Assembly (NCBI RefSeq): GCF_003351345.1
Contig: NZ_QQTO01000035.1
Coordinates: forward strand, 62,001 to 126,000
Direction: 5' to 3'
Origin: Allobosea caraganae
Lineage (GTDB): Bacteria; Pseudomonadota; Alphaproteobacteria; Rhizobiales; Beijerinckiaceae
DNA length: 64,000 nucleotides
Shown here: one piece after another, positions 43,374 to 52,700 of the stretch
Layout of the letters: every line of letters begins with the position of its first letter
How positions within the stretch are numbered: position 1 is the stretch's first letter
The notes under the pieces: model-generated
The model's input: the letters and a program-made list of their open reading frames with translations, nothing else
Database searches by the model: none
What the model was told of the DNA's origin: nothing
Translations under genes and position numbers: made by a program

Positions 43374-44000
43374 ATGTTCGACGATACCCAGGTCAGATCG
43401 AAGGTCCTGCAGATCGTGCTCTACAGCGCGGTACTGGTCGCCGGGCTGGTCGCGCTCGCCTTCCTGCTGCCCTGGATCTTCTCGCTGTTCGAGGCGCCGC
43501 CAAAGCCCTTGCCGGCGCCGGCCGTGCGCATCGAGACACCGGCCCCGCCGCCGAAGATCGGCCAGCTCGAGCGAATCAGGTCGGCGCTCGCGCCCGAGAT
43601 CTCCGCCGGCAGCATCACGGTCGATCCGTTCGGCGGCTGGATCGCCATTCGCGTCGGCAACCTCATCACCTTCGATTCCGGCCAGGCCAATGTCCTCTCG
43701 GGCTTCGTCCCGGTCGGCCGGCGCATCGCCGAGATCGTCGAGAAGGAAAAGGGGCCGGTCCGCATCGTCGGCCATACCGACAATCAGGCGCTGGCCGGCG
43801 GCGGCGCCTTCAAGGACAATGACGCGCTCTCGGTCGCCCGCGCCAAAGCCGTCGCCGGCCTGCTGCAGGGCGCCATGACCGATGGCAGCCGCGTCACCAC
43901 CGAGGGCCGTGGCTCGAACGAGCCGATCGGCGACAATGCGACGGCCGAAGGCCGCGCCAAGAACCGGCGCGTCGAGATCCTGATCACCCGCGCCGATTGA
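43374..44000 (+). CDS. Membrane-anchored OmpA-domain protein resembling the TssL C-terminal domain
   Basis: A 208-residue protein with one N-terminal membrane helix (VLQIVLYSAVLVAGLVALAF, residues about 12-37), a Pro-rich linker (PPKPLPAP) and a periplasmic OmpA/MotB-type peptidoglycan-binding domain from about 85 to 205. The domain contains LITFDSGQANVLSGF, IVGHTDNQ and NATAEGRAKNRRVEIL. Its flanking pieces (LAPEISAGSITVDPFGG, VSTEGRGSNEP-like region) resemble the C-terminal half of TssL/IcmH of type VI secretion. The DotU domain is missing and there are no secretion genes nearby, so it may be a cell-envelope anchor of unknown role. Confidence 0.85.
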   Translation: MFDDTQVRSKVLQIVLYSAVLVAGLVALAFLLPWIFSLFEAPPKPLPAPAVRIETPAPPPKIGQLERIRSALAPEISAGSITVDPFGGWIAIRVGNLITFDSGQANVLSGFVPVGRRIAEIVEKEKGPVRIVGHTDNQALAGGGAFKDNDALSVARAKAVAGLLQGAMTDGSRVTTEGRGSNEPIGDNATAEGRAKNRRVEILITRAD

Positions 44001-44025
44001 TCGGGACCAGGGTCGCACGGAAATG

Positions 44026-44139
44026 CGCCGTCATCCCGGACAAGCCGCGTTTGCGGCGCAGCTCCGGGATCCATCGTAAAGCTCCGCAGCCCTACGATGG
44101 ATCCCGGAGCTCCGCTGCGCTCCGTCCGGGATGACGGCG
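44026..44139. repeat. Long palindromic repeat between convergent genes
   Basis: About 114 bases with outer arms CGCCGTCATCCCGGA and TCCGGGATGACGGCG and inner arms AGCTCCGGGATCCATCGTA and TACGATGGATCCCGGAGCT. It fills the gap between the convergent OmpA-domain gene and apbC and could end transcription from both sides. Similar elements are frequent in alphaproteobacterial intergenic DNA. Confidence 0.8.
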
Positions 44140-44156
44140 TGTTTACGGAGAGAACT

Positions 44157-45299
44157 TCATTCGATGACGATGCGCGGCGCGGCGCGGAGCTTGCTGCCGC
44201 TCAGGCTTGCCTGCACCTGCCGCGCGATCATCAGATAGGCCTTGGCGTGGCTGCTCTCGGGGTCGCTCGCCACGATCGGCCTGCCGCTATCCGAGGTCTC
44301 GCGGATCGGCATCGCCAGCGGCACCTCGCCGAGGAAAGGCACGCCGAGCCTGTCGGCCTCGTGCCTGGCGCCGCCATGGGCGAAGATGTCGGAGCGGTGG
44401 CCGCATTCCGGGCAGATGAAATAGCTCATGTTCTCGACGATGCCGAGGATGGGAACCTCGACCTTCTTGAACATGGCGACGCCGCGCCGCGCATCGAGCA
44501 GCGCCAGGTCCTGCGGCGTCGAGACGATGACGGCGCCGGCGAGCGGCGTCTGCTGCGCCATGGTGAGCTGGGCGTCGCCGGTGCCGGGCGGCATGTCGAC
44601 GACGAGCACGTCGAGTTCGCCCCAGGCAACCTCGCGCAGCATCTGGGTGATGGCGGAGATCACCATCGGCCCGCGCCAGATCATCGGAGTCTCCTCGTCG
44701 ATCAGGAAGCCGATCGACATGATCTTGAGGCCATAGGCCTCCATCGGCGCCAGCGTGCGGCCCTGGATCAGCTTCGGCTTGCCGGTGATGCCGAAGATTT
44801 TTGGCACCGACGGGCCGTAGATATCGGCATCGAGCACGCCGACCTTGAGGCCAAGCGTCGCCAGCGCCACGGCGAGATTGGCCGTGGTGGTCGACTTGCC
44901 GACGCCGCCCTTGCCGCTGGCCACCGCGATGATCTGCTTCACGCCGGGAATGCCGGCCGGCTTCGGCGGAGCGCCGCCGGGGCCGTGCGAATGGCCGGCA
45001 TGGGCCTGCTGGCGCGCCTGCGCGGCCGGGGAGGGCGCGCCCCGCGACGGCGCCTTGTCGGCGGTGAGGCCGACCAGAACCTGCGTCACGCCGGGAAGGC
45101 CGCCGACCGCGCTCTCCGCCGCCTTGCGCACCGGCTCCATCGCGTTGGCCTCGGTCGGGTCGATGCCGATGGCGAAGATCACCTTGCCGCCGTCGATCAG
45201 GACATTGGCGACGCGGCCCGAGGCCGAGAGCGATTGCCCGCTAGCCGGCAGCTTCACCAGTTCGAGCGCGCGCAGGATGTCGGCTTGGGTCACGGCCAC
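44157..45299 (-). CDS. apbC: Mrp/NBP35-type iron-sulfur cluster carrier ATPase
   Basis: A 380-residue protein starting at GTG 45299 with a GGAG site. Residues 1-85 are a MIP18/DUF59 domain. A His/Gly/Pro-rich linker (QQAHAGHSHGPGG) follows, then the P-loop domain with the deviant Walker A GKGGVGKSTT. The cluster-binding CPECG motif is present in YFICPECGHRSDIF. The family carries Fe-S clusters to apoproteins in the cytoplasm. The tusA gene lies 24 bases upstream on the same strand, linking it to sulfur handling. Confidence 0.95.
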   Translation of the reverse strand: MAVTQADILRALELVKLPASGQSLSASGRVANVLIDGGKVIFAIGIDPTEANAMEPVRKAAESAVGGLPGVTQVLVGLTADKAPSRGAPSPAAQARQQAHAGHSHGPGGAPPKPAGIPGVKQIIAVASGKGGVGKSTTTANLAVALATLGLKVGVLDADIYGPSVPKIFGITGKPKLIQGRTLAPMEAYGLKIMSIGFLIDEETPMIWRGPMVISAITQMLREVAWGELDVLVVDMPPGTGDAQLTMAQQTPLAGAVIVSTPQDLALLDARRGVAMFKKVEVPILGIVENMSYFICPECGHRSDIFAHGGARHEADRLGVPFLGEVPLAMPIRETSDSGRPIVASDPESSHAKAYLMIARQVQASLSGSKLRAAPRIVIE

Positions 45300-45323
45300 G
45301 GCGGGATGCTCCAGTCGCGGCCC

Positions 45324-45551
45324 TCAGGCCGCCTTGCGAATATGGAAGACCAGCAACTCGCCCTCGCTGCTGCTGTGCTCGATGGCGTCGCCGGTCTCGC
45401 GTGTCAGGTTCGGGATGTCGATCGCCGCCATCGGGTCGGTGCACTCGACCACGAACAGCGCCCCGGCCTGCGCGCCCCTCAGCGCCTTGCGCACGCGCAA
45501 CGCGGGGAGGGGGCATTTCAGGCCGCGCAGATTGAGCGGAATCGAGGTCAT
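45324..45551 (-). CDS. tusA: TusA-family sulfur carrier protein
   Basis: A 75-residue protein; ATG 45551 gives MTSIPLNLRGLKCPLPALRVRKAL with the active CPxP cysteine at residue 13. TusA proteins pass persulfide sulfur for tRNA thiolation and, in some species, molybdenum cofactor enzymes. Here it precedes apbC and lies between the two molybdenum-cofactor gene blocks, which fits a sulfur-transfer role. Other TusA-like proteins (YeeD, SirA-like) cannot be excluded. Confidence 0.9.
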   Translation of the reverse strand: MTSIPLNLRGLKCPLPALRVRKALRGAQAGALFVVECTDPMAAIDIPNLTRETGDAIEHSSSEGELLVFHIRKAA

Positions 45552-45931
45552 GAACGGCGCCTGTCGCGAGTGCTGCGCTTCATATGATGGCTTTTTGCGC
45601 AGGGGCAACAGGGCGAGCGAATCCTTCTCCCCTCGGGGGAGAAGGTGTCTGCGGAGCAGACGGATGAGGGCAGGAACGACGGGGTGGGCGGTTGAGGCGC
45701 GAAGCTCATGACACTTCCCTCATCCGTCTCGGCTTCGCCGAGCCACCTTCTCCCCCGAGGGGAGAAGGGTTCGCGCCTCGTGAACGCGGCATCCGGCACC
45801 AAATCCGGCCATACGGAAAATCTGTTTCGCCGCACCGGGCATAATCCGCCAGCTTGACCCGGCGCGCGGTTGTGCAGGATGACAGCCGGCGGGGCATCTC
45901 GCTCGGTTTTGTTTTGGGGAATGCGATTTCA
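45552..45931. other. Divergent intergenic region tusA-mobB
   Basis: A 380-base gap. It holds the mirrored repeat at 45623-45768 and about 160 bases upstream of mobB with no recognisable riboswitch or operator. The mobB ribosome site is weak (TTGGGGAATG region). No gene seen. Confidence 0.6.
45623..45768. repeat. Mirrored repeat, family B copy 3
   Basis: About 146 bases; arms are the same as the copy at 23005-23151 (CCTTCTCCCCTCGGGGGAGA, and on the right GGCTTCGCCGAGCCACCTTC followed by the CCCCGAGG hairpin). The centre differs. It lies in the divergent tusA-mobB gap. Confidence 0.9.
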
Positions 45932-46462
45932 ATGCGCGTGATCGGCCTTGCGGGATGGAGCGGCGCTGGCAAGACCACGCTGCTGACGCGGCTGATCCCG
46001 GAGCTCAACCGGCGCGGCGTCTCGGTCTCGACGCTGAAGCACGCCCACCACGCTTTCGACCTCGACACGCCCGGCAAGGATTCCTACGAACATCGCATGG
46101 CCGGCGCCCGCGAGGTGCTGATCTCCTCCGAGCGGCGCTGGGCCCTGATGCACGAGCTGCGCGGCGAGCCCGAGGCCTCACTGACGGACCTCCTGCGACG
46201 GCTCTCGCCGGTCGACCTCGTCCTCGTCGAGGGCTTTAAGCGCGAGCCGCACGCCAAGATCGAAATCCACCGCGCCGCCAACGGCAAGCCGCCGCTGCAC
46301 CCGGACGATCCGAGCATCGTCGCGATCGCGAGTGATGTCGCTTTCCCCGAGGCCGGCAGGCCGTTCGTTCCACTCGACGATATCGCCGCGATCGCAGAGA
46401 TTGTGCTCGCCGGGGCGGAGCCGCTCGCGACCGTCCTGGCGCGCCCGCAACGGCAGGCTTGA
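45932..46462 (+). CDS. mobB: Molybdopterin-guanine dinucleotide biosynthesis protein B
   Basis: A 176-residue GTP-binding P-loop protein. ATG 45932 gives MRVIGLAGWSGAGKTTLLTRL with Walker A GWSGAGKT. STLKHAHHAFDLDTPGKDSYEHRMAGA and LVLVEGFKREPHAKIE are the standard MobB segments. It assists MobA and cofactor transfer to enzymes such as formate dehydrogenase. It is 7 bases upstream of moeA, forming an operon. Confidence 0.95.
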   Translation: MRVIGLAGWSGAGKTTLLTRLIPELNRRGVSVSTLKHAHHAFDLDTPGKDSYEHRMAGAREVLISSERRWALMHELRGEPEASLTDLLRRLSPVDLVLVEGFKREPHAKIEIHRAANGKPPLHPDDPSIVAIASDVAFPEAGRPFVPLDDIAAIAEIVLAGAEPLATVLARPQRQA

Positions 46463-46469
46463 GGCGATC

Positions 46470-47726
46470 ATGGCGCAGCTCAGCGACGATTCCTTCGCCT
46501 TCGGCGGCCCGCTCATGAACATCGAGCAGGCGAATGCGCTCGTCGGCGAGCGGGTCCGGCCTGTCGCGGAGAGCGAGACCGTCGCACTCGCCGAGGCCGA
46601 TGGCCGCGTTCTGGCGGAGCAGGTCATCGCCGGGCTCGACCTGCCGCCCTTCGCCAATTCGGCCGTCGACGGCTACGCGGTTCGCTTCGCCGATCTTGCA
46701 GCCGCGGGCGAAAGCCGGCTCAGGCTTGCCGGCCGCATCGCTGCGGGTTCGGATGCCGCTGGGGTGGCGACTGAGGGCGTCGCGGTCAGGGTCTTCACCG
46801 GCGCGCCGATGCCGGACGGCGCCGACACCGTCTTCATGCAGGAAGATGTCGTTGCCGAGGATGGCTTCGTCCGCCTGCCTGCCGGCCTGAGGCGCGGCGC
46901 CAATGCCCGCCCCGCCGGGGAGGACATCGCGCGCGGCGACATGGCCTTCGCTCCCGGACGGCGCCTGCGTCCGCAGGACCTGGCGCTGCTCGCCGGGCTC
47001 GGCCGAACCTCCGTCCTGGTCCACCGCCGGCCGCGCGTTGCGATCTTCTCGACCGGCGACGAGTTGGCCGAGCCGGGCCAGCCCCTGCCGCCGGCCGGAA
47101 TCTACGACGCCAATCGCGCCGCCTTGCGCGCCATGGTCCAGCGGGCCGGCGCCGAGGTGGTCGATCTCGGCATCCTGCGCGACGAGCCGGAGAGCCTCGC
47201 GGCAAGGCTCGCGGAGGCCGCCAGGAGCTGCGACCTCGTCCTGACCTCGGGCGGCGTCTCGACCGGCGAGGAGGACCACGTCAAGGCCGCGGTCGAGCGC
47301 GCCGGCTCGCTGGTCTTCTGGCGCATCGGCATCAAGCCCGGCCGGCCGGTCGCGATGGGCGTGATCGCGGGCGTGCCCTTCATCGGGCTGCCGGGCAATC
47401 CGGTCGCGGTCTTCGTCACCTTCGCCTTCTTGGTGCGCGCCGTGATCGCGCGGCTGTCCGGCACGGAGTACAAGCCGCCGGTGCCGCTGCCGGTCAGGCT
47501 CGCCTTCCCCTATCGCAAGAAAGAGGGCCGTCGCGAATATGTCCGCGTCTCGCTGACGCCGGGCGGCGACGGCGTCTTCGTCGCGAGCAAGCATCCGCAG
47601 GACGGTGCGGGCGTCATGACCTCGCTGACGCGCACGGACGGGCTGGTCGAGCTCGCCGAGGATTTGACGACGATCGAAGCGGGCTTCCTCGCGCCCTTCC
47701 TCGCCTATGACCTTCTGATCGGCTGA
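46470..47726 (+). CDS. moeA: Molybdopterin molybdotransferase
   Basis: A 418-residue enzyme inserting molybdenum into adenylylated molybdopterin. ATG 46470 gives MAQLSDDSFAFGGPLMNIEQANAL. Motifs: FANSAVDGYAVRF, VFTGAPMPDGADTVFMQED, IFSTGDELAEPGQPLPPAGIYDANR, TSGGVSTGEEDHVK and GLPGNPVAVFVTFAF. Length is typical. It is coupled to mobB, and ends before a repeat and a strong hairpin. Confidence 0.97.
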   Translation: MAQLSDDSFAFGGPLMNIEQANALVGERVRPVAESETVALAEADGRVLAEQVIAGLDLPPFANSAVDGYAVRFADLAAAGESRLRLAGRIAAGSDAAGVATEGVAVRVFTGAPMPDGADTVFMQEDVVAEDGFVRLPAGLRRGANARPAGEDIARGDMAFAPGRRLRPQDLALLAGLGRTSVLVHRRPRVAIFSTGDELAEPGQPLPPAGIYDANRAALRAMVQRAGAEVVDLGILRDEPESLAARLAEAARSCDLVLTSGGVSTGEEDHVKAAVERAGSLVFWRIGIKPGRPVAMGVIAGVPFIGLPGNPVAVFVTFAFLVRAVIARLSGTEYKPPVPLPVRLAFPYRKKEGRREYVRVSLTPGGDGVFVASKHPQDGAGVMTSLTRTDGLVELAEDLTTIEAGFLAPFLAYDLLIG

Positions 47727-47736
47727 CAGCCTCTGA

Positions 47737-47810
47737 GCATGATGCCGAACCGAAGGTCCGCGTTAGCGAAGAGCGGGAACCGGCTTTCGGACGACATCAT
47801 GCTCCAATTC
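47737..47810. repeat. Short mirrored repeat, family D copy 2
   Basis: About 74 bases beginning GCATGATGCCGAACCGAAGG and ending ATCATGCTCC, matching the copy at 29971-30045. It follows the moeA stop by 10 bases. Confidence 0.85.
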
Positions 47811-47831
47811 TCTAGATGAGAGACGGATTTA

Positions 47832-47870
47832 GACTTCAGATGGGATCGCTTTGCGATCCCATCTGAAGTC
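47832..47870. terminator. Perfect 18-bp hairpin between convergent genes
   Basis: An 18-base-pair perfect stem, left arm GACTTCAGATGGGATCGC, with a TTT loop and the exact complement on the right. It lies between moeA and the convergent TIGR02186 gene. There is no long T-run on either side. The likely role is a two-way transcription barrier or mRNA 3' end protector. Confidence 0.7.
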
Positions 47871-47878
47871 ACCCGGCT

Positions 47879-48652
47879 CTAGTCGCGCCGGAACACCACG
47901 CTCGCCATCCAGCCGAACAGCAGCGCCAGCGTCGCGGTGGCGAGCCCGTAGAGCAATGGCCGGTCATGCGCGCCGCTGGCCAGCCCCTGCTCGATCCCGG
48001 TCTTGATCACCTCGAAATTCGTGGTCTGCCGCGCGAGCTGGACTCCGCCGGCATAGAGCAAGACCTCGACCTCGTAGGGTCCGGTCGGCGCCGTGGCCGG
48101 CACGTTGATCGGCGCGCTGAACAATGTCGGCGAGAGGAAGGTGACGCCACGCTCCTCCTCGGAATAGAGGCCCTTGTCGTCGAGCAGCCGGACCATCGCC
48201 TCGCGGAAGCGGTCCATGTCTGGATAAGACTCGGGCATGACGTCCGAGACGCGCTGCGCGTTCATCAGCCCGATGCGGTCGCGGCGCGCGCTGTCGGGAC
48301 TGATGATCTCGCGCAGCGGCCGGTTGCTCGCCACCGTCAGGAAGACCGAGCTGTCGGGGAAGCGCCGCTGCGTGCGGTTGATCCAGATCGGCCCGAGCCG
48401 CTCCTTCTGGCGCACCAGCAGCATGCGCTGCGGCCCGCGCACCGTCACCACGAGGTCATAGGGGTCGCCGCGCCCGGTCGTCTTGCCATCGCGTTCGATC
48501 AGCCCGAAGACCGTGACCTGATCGCCGGTATAGTTCGACGAGATCTGGATCTGGTGGCTCGACACCGAGGCGATCAGGGACTCGGCCCGCGCCGCGCCCG
48601 GAAGACCCAGCGCGCCCAATCCGATGACGAAGCTTGCTAGTGCCCACTTCAT
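47879..48652 (-). CDS. TIGR02186 family membrane-anchored protein
   Basis: A 257-residue protein. ATG 48652 overlaps the stop of the upstream TSUP gene. The signal peptide MKWALASFVIGLGALGLPG is cleaved near ARAES. SHQIQISSNYTGDQVTVFG and GDPYDLVVTVRGPQ are typical of this alphaproteobacterial family, and a C-terminal helix (LLYGLATATLALLFGWMASVVF) anchors the periplasmic domain. The family almost always follows a TauE/SafE-type permease, as here; the joint function, perhaps sulfur-compound export, is not known. Confidence 0.88.
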   Translation of the reverse strand: MKWALASFVIGLGALGLPGAARAESLIASVSSHQIQISSNYTGDQVTVFGLIERDGKTTGRGDPYDLVVTVRGPQRMLLVRQKERLGPIWINRTQRRFPDSSVFLTVASNRPLREIISPDSARRDRIGLMNAQRVSDVMPESYPDMDRFREAMVRLLDDKGLYSEEERGVTFLSPTLFSAPINVPATAPTGPYEVEVLLYAGGVQLARQTTNFEVIKTGIEQGLASGAHDRPLLYGLATATLALLFGWMASVVFRRD

Positions 48653-49578
48653 CGCGCGCTCTCCGGCAGCACGACCGAGAACGGCTCGCTCGGCGGGATC
48701 AGGAGCTCGATGGCGAAGCGCAGGCCGACCGAGAGGATGAGCAGCGCCAGCAGCAGCCGGAAGGAATCGACGTTCAGGTTGCGCGCCGCGCGGCCGCCGA
48801 ACTGCGCCCCGATGACGCCGCCCAACAGCAGCAGCACCGCGAGGATCATGTCGACCGACTGGTTCGTCACCGCATGCAGCAGCGTCGCGCCCGTCATCGT
48901 CACCAGGATCTGGAACAGCGAGGTGCCGACCACGACGGCGGGCGGGATCCGGAAGAAGTAGATCAGCGCCGGCACCAGGATGAAGCCGCCGCCGACGCCG
49001 AGCACCGCGCCGATGAAGCCGATCACCACGGCCAGGATCGCGATCGGGATCACGCTGGCATAAAGCTGCGAATGGTAGAAGCGCACCCGCAGCGGCAGAC
49101 CCATCCACCATGGGTGGGTACCGGCCCGGCGGCGGCGGCGCACCGGCTTGCCGGCCCGCACCCTGAGCGCGGCGCGCAGCGCGTCGTAGAGCATCAGCCC
49201 GCCGATGAAGGTGAACAGCGTCACGTAGGACAGCGTGATCACCAGTTCGAGCTGGCCGAGGCGGCGCATCGAGTTGAAGAACAGCACGCCGAGGATGGTG
49301 CCAATGATGCCGCCGCTGACCAGCACGCTGCCGAGCTTGAAGTCGAGCGCGCGGCGGCGCCAATAGGTCAGCACGCCCGTCATCGACGAGCCGGCGACCT
49401 GCGCCGCCACGGTGGCGACGGCGACGGCCGGAGGGATGTCGAGGAAGATCAGCAGCGGCGTCAGCAGGAAGCCGCCGCCGACGCCGAAGAGACCGGAAAT
49501 GAAGCCGACCGCTCCGCTCAGGCCGAGCACCATCAGGATGCTGATCGGCAATTCCGCGATCGGAAGATAAATCTGCAC
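48649..49578 (-). CDS. TSUP-family (TauE/SafE) membrane transporter
   Basis: A protein of about 309 residues with some eight to nine membrane segments. GAVGFISGLFGVGGGFLLTPLL and FIGAVLGVGGGFILVPALIYF are the two repeated TSUP signatures. I chose the GTG at 49578 (VQIYLPIAELPIS), the usual family beginning; a start at 49653 adding 25 residues is possible. A basic cytoplasmic loop VRRRRRAGTHP separates the halves. TSUP proteins move sulfite, sulfoacetate or similar anions. It is coupled to the TIGR02186 gene. Confidence 0.9.
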   Translation of the reverse strand: MQIYLPIAELPISILMVLGLSGAVGFISGLFGVGGGFLLTPLLIFLDIPPAVAVATVAAQVAGSSMTGVLTYWRRRALDFKLGSVLVSGGIIGTILGVLFFNSMRRLGQLELVITLSYVTLFTFIGGLMLYDALRAALRVRAGKPVRRRRRAGTHPWWMGLPLRVRFYHSQLYASVIPIAILAVVIGFIGAVLGVGGGFILVPALIYFFRIPPAVVVGTSLFQILVTMTGATLLHAVTNQSVDMILAVLLLLGGVIGAQFGGRAARNLNVDSFRLLLALLILSVGLRFAIELLIPPSEPFSVVLPESAR

Positions 49579-49739
49579 TTCGCCCTCATGCGCCGGCGCG
49601 GTTTCGGATACCCGGCGCTGGCTCAGCCAGAATGCACTGATCCGGTTAGGCAAATCCTATCGCGGGGAAAAAACGGATTGCTGCCGGCATGGCTGCGGAA
49701 GCCATCTCCCCTGATGCCGCCGCAACGCGTCGAAACCAT

Positions 49740-49771
49740 GACGGGGAGGCCGGAAAATCCGGCCGCCCGTC
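49740..49771 (-). terminator. Hairpin directly after the podJ stop codon
   Basis: A GGCCGGA-AAA-TCCGGCC stem extended by GACGGG/CCCGTC across a small bulge begins at the podJ stop. There is no obvious T-run on the minus strand. A probable 3' end structure. Confidence 0.5.
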
Positions 49772-49772
49772 G

Positions 49773-52700
49773 TCAGCTGCGCGCGGGCTTTGCCGGCTTC
49801 TTCAGGGCTGCGGTCGGCGAATCGTCCCAGCCCTTGGCGGGCGCGGCGACCTCGTTGGCGGCGGGGTCGAGCGGCTTGGCCTTCCAGGCATCGGCCGCGG
49901 CCTTGACGACGGCAAGCTCGGCAGCGCCGAGCCGGCCCGCGACTTCGTCGCGCTTGCGGCCGGCATCCTCGTCGCCCTGGGCGGCGGAGACCGCGAACCA
50001 GAGATAGGATTGGCCGAGGTCGGCCGGGGCGCCAAGCCCGCGCCCGAGCAGGATCGCGAGGTTGTACTGGCTGTCGCGCACGCCGAGCTCGGCGGCGCGG
50101 CGGAACCATTCGGTCGCCATCGCATAGTCCGGCTTGCCGTTGACGCCCTCGGCGTAGAGCACCGCGAGGTTGTGCATCGCCTTGGCGTTGCCGCGCTCGG
50201 CCGCACGTCCGTACCAGACCCGGGCGAGCGCGAGATCGCGCGTCGTGCCGATGCCCTTCTCGAACATGTTGGCGAGGCGGAACTGCGCCGGCGTCAGGCC
50301 GGCCACCGCGGCGCGCTCGAACAGGCGCAGCGCCAGCTTCGGGTCGCGCGTGGCGCTGGAGCCGTCGGCGGCCTTGGTCGCGAGCTCGTAGACGGCGCGC
50401 GCGTCGCCGGCGAGCGCCGCCTTGCGCAGGCCGGCGGTGCCGATCGTGTTCGGCAGGTCGCCGAGCCCGGTGACGCTCTGGATCGGCTCCGGCGCCGAGA
50501 CGGGCGGCAGCGCGGCGATTGTCGCGGGCGTCGTACCGGTCGAGCCCGTGGTGATGTCGGGCTTGGCCTCGGCCGCGACGGCGGGGGGGGCGAGCACGGA
50601 GGCAGGCCCGGTCTCCGCCGGGGACAGCATCGAGCTCTGCTCCTTCGCCGGCTTGGCCGGGCTCCCCGGAACGGGGGCGTCCGGAGCGGCTTGGGCAGGA
50701 GCGGATTGGGCCGGGGCAGCTTGGGTTGGGGCAGAGGACGCGATGGGGCTTTGGACCGCCTCGCCATTGGCAGGCTTCGCCTTGTCGCCTTGCAGCGCGC
50801 CGGTGACGACATGGGCCGTGCCCATGGCGAGCACGATCGCGGCCAGGCCGAGCAGGATCGGCCGGCGCCGCTTCTCCATGATCTCCTTGAGGCGGCCGCC
50901 GGAGGCGCCGCCCTTCGTCGTCTCAGTCGGGGCTGCGGGCGCAGCCGCGGCCGCTTCCGTCGCCGCCTTGGCCGAGCGGCGCGCGGCGGCGATCAGGTTC
51001 TGGCGGACCGATTGCGCATCCTGGCCGGCCGTGGCTGTGGCTGCATCCGCGCGCGGACGCCCGGAGCCGGGTTCGAGCGGCAGGTCGAGCGCCGCCGGCG
51101 CGGTGGGCGGAGCCTGCTCCAGCCTGGCGCCGAAGCGGTCCTCCAGCACGGCGCTCATGCTCGCCTGCGGGTCGAGGCCCTTTGCAGCCGGCATCGCGGG
51201 CGAGTGGGCGGGCGGGGCCGCCGGCCGCGCCGGCATGGCGGGGCGGGGGCTGCTCTGGCGCTCGGCGCCGAGCTCGGCCTCCAGGCTGGCGAGGCGGGAG
51301 ATGATGGTCTCGAGTGTGCGGTGCACGGCGCCGATCGCGTCCTGCGTCTCGCGGCCCGAGGAGGCATGGGTCTCGCGCAGGCCGGAGAGCAGGCTGCTCA
51401 GCTCGGCGAAGTTGCCGTTGCCCGGCTGCGGCGCCTTGCCTGCCATGTCGGCCATCGCGGCGCGGGCCGCGCGCTCGGCCGCGGCGGCGGTGTCCTCGCG
51501 CATCGTCTGGAGATGGCGCACGAGGTCCTGCAGCGTGCGCTCGATGCCGGTCTCGGCCGAGCGCGTCGCGGCGGCTTCGTCGAGGCGGCTGGCGAGGCCG
51601 GCGATCTGCTGTTCGAGCGCGTCGAAGGAATCGGACTCGGCGCCGGGCCGGCCGGCCTCGTCGATCTTCTCGGCCAGGCCGCGCAGCATGTCCTCGACCG
51701 GGCTGAGGTCGACCCGCGCCACCTGGATGCTGCCGCCCTCGTTGACGAGCTGCGTCAGGTTGCTCGACGCGGCCAGGCTCTCGATGCGGCCGGCGAGCGC
51801 CTCTATCTGCTTGGTAACGGCAGTGGGGCCATGCTCGGCCAACGTATCGATACGATGCTGGAGCGCGTCGATCCGGTCGGCGAGCTGGGTCGGCTCCCGG
51901 TCGGCGACGTCCTCCAGCTTGATGACGAGGGATTCGATCCGCCGCGCCAACTCGTCGGAAGCCGGACGGCCCGAGGCGTCGATCTCGCTGAGCCGGGCGA
52001 AGAGCTGCTCGGCCTGGGCGTTGATCACCTCCGGCCGCATCGCCGGCAGCGCATCGACCTTGCCGGCCAGCGCCTCGACCTGTCGCGACAGCGACATCAG
52101 CGGCGCGGGATCGGCGAAGCGGTCCTGCGAGCGATCGGACAGGATGGCGTCGCGCACGTCCTCGATCGCCAGCGACAGGCTGCGCAGCTCGCGCCCGTCT
52201 GTTTGCGTCTCGCGCAGTCGGCCGACCTCGGCCGCCAGCGTCGAGACCTGTTGCGAGAGCTCGCCGAGGCGACTGTCGCTGCCGCCGCTCGACGCGAGCA
52301 TCTCGCGGATGTCGGAGATGTCGCGCAGCACCGGGGCCAGCATCGTCCGGTCGCCGCCGCGCGTGGCGAGCGCATCGACCTTGGCGGCGAGATGCGCGAC
52401 TTCGAGCTCGAACCGCGCATAGCCTTCGTTGGAGCGGTCCTGCGACAGCCGGGCCACCTCGGATTCGATCCGGGCCAGCGGCTTCAGGATGGGGTCGATG
52501 CGGTCGCGCTGGTCCAGCCTGTCGAGCTTGGCGCCGAGATCGGCGATCATGCTTTCGAGCCCGCGCGTAGAGCTCTCGCGCGGGGCCAATGGCGCGCGGG
52601 GGCGCTCATGCGCGGCGGGCTCCCGGGGAGCGGGCTCGTTCGCCGGATCGATTCGGGCGCTGAGCGCCTGCAAATCCTGGCGCAGCGCCGCGATCCGGCT

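Noticed and set aside
45769..45931. Molybdenum-cofactor riboswitch upstream of mobB
   Set aside because: No extended conserved stem set typical of the Moco RNA could be recognised by eye; a covariance-model search would be needed to reverse this.
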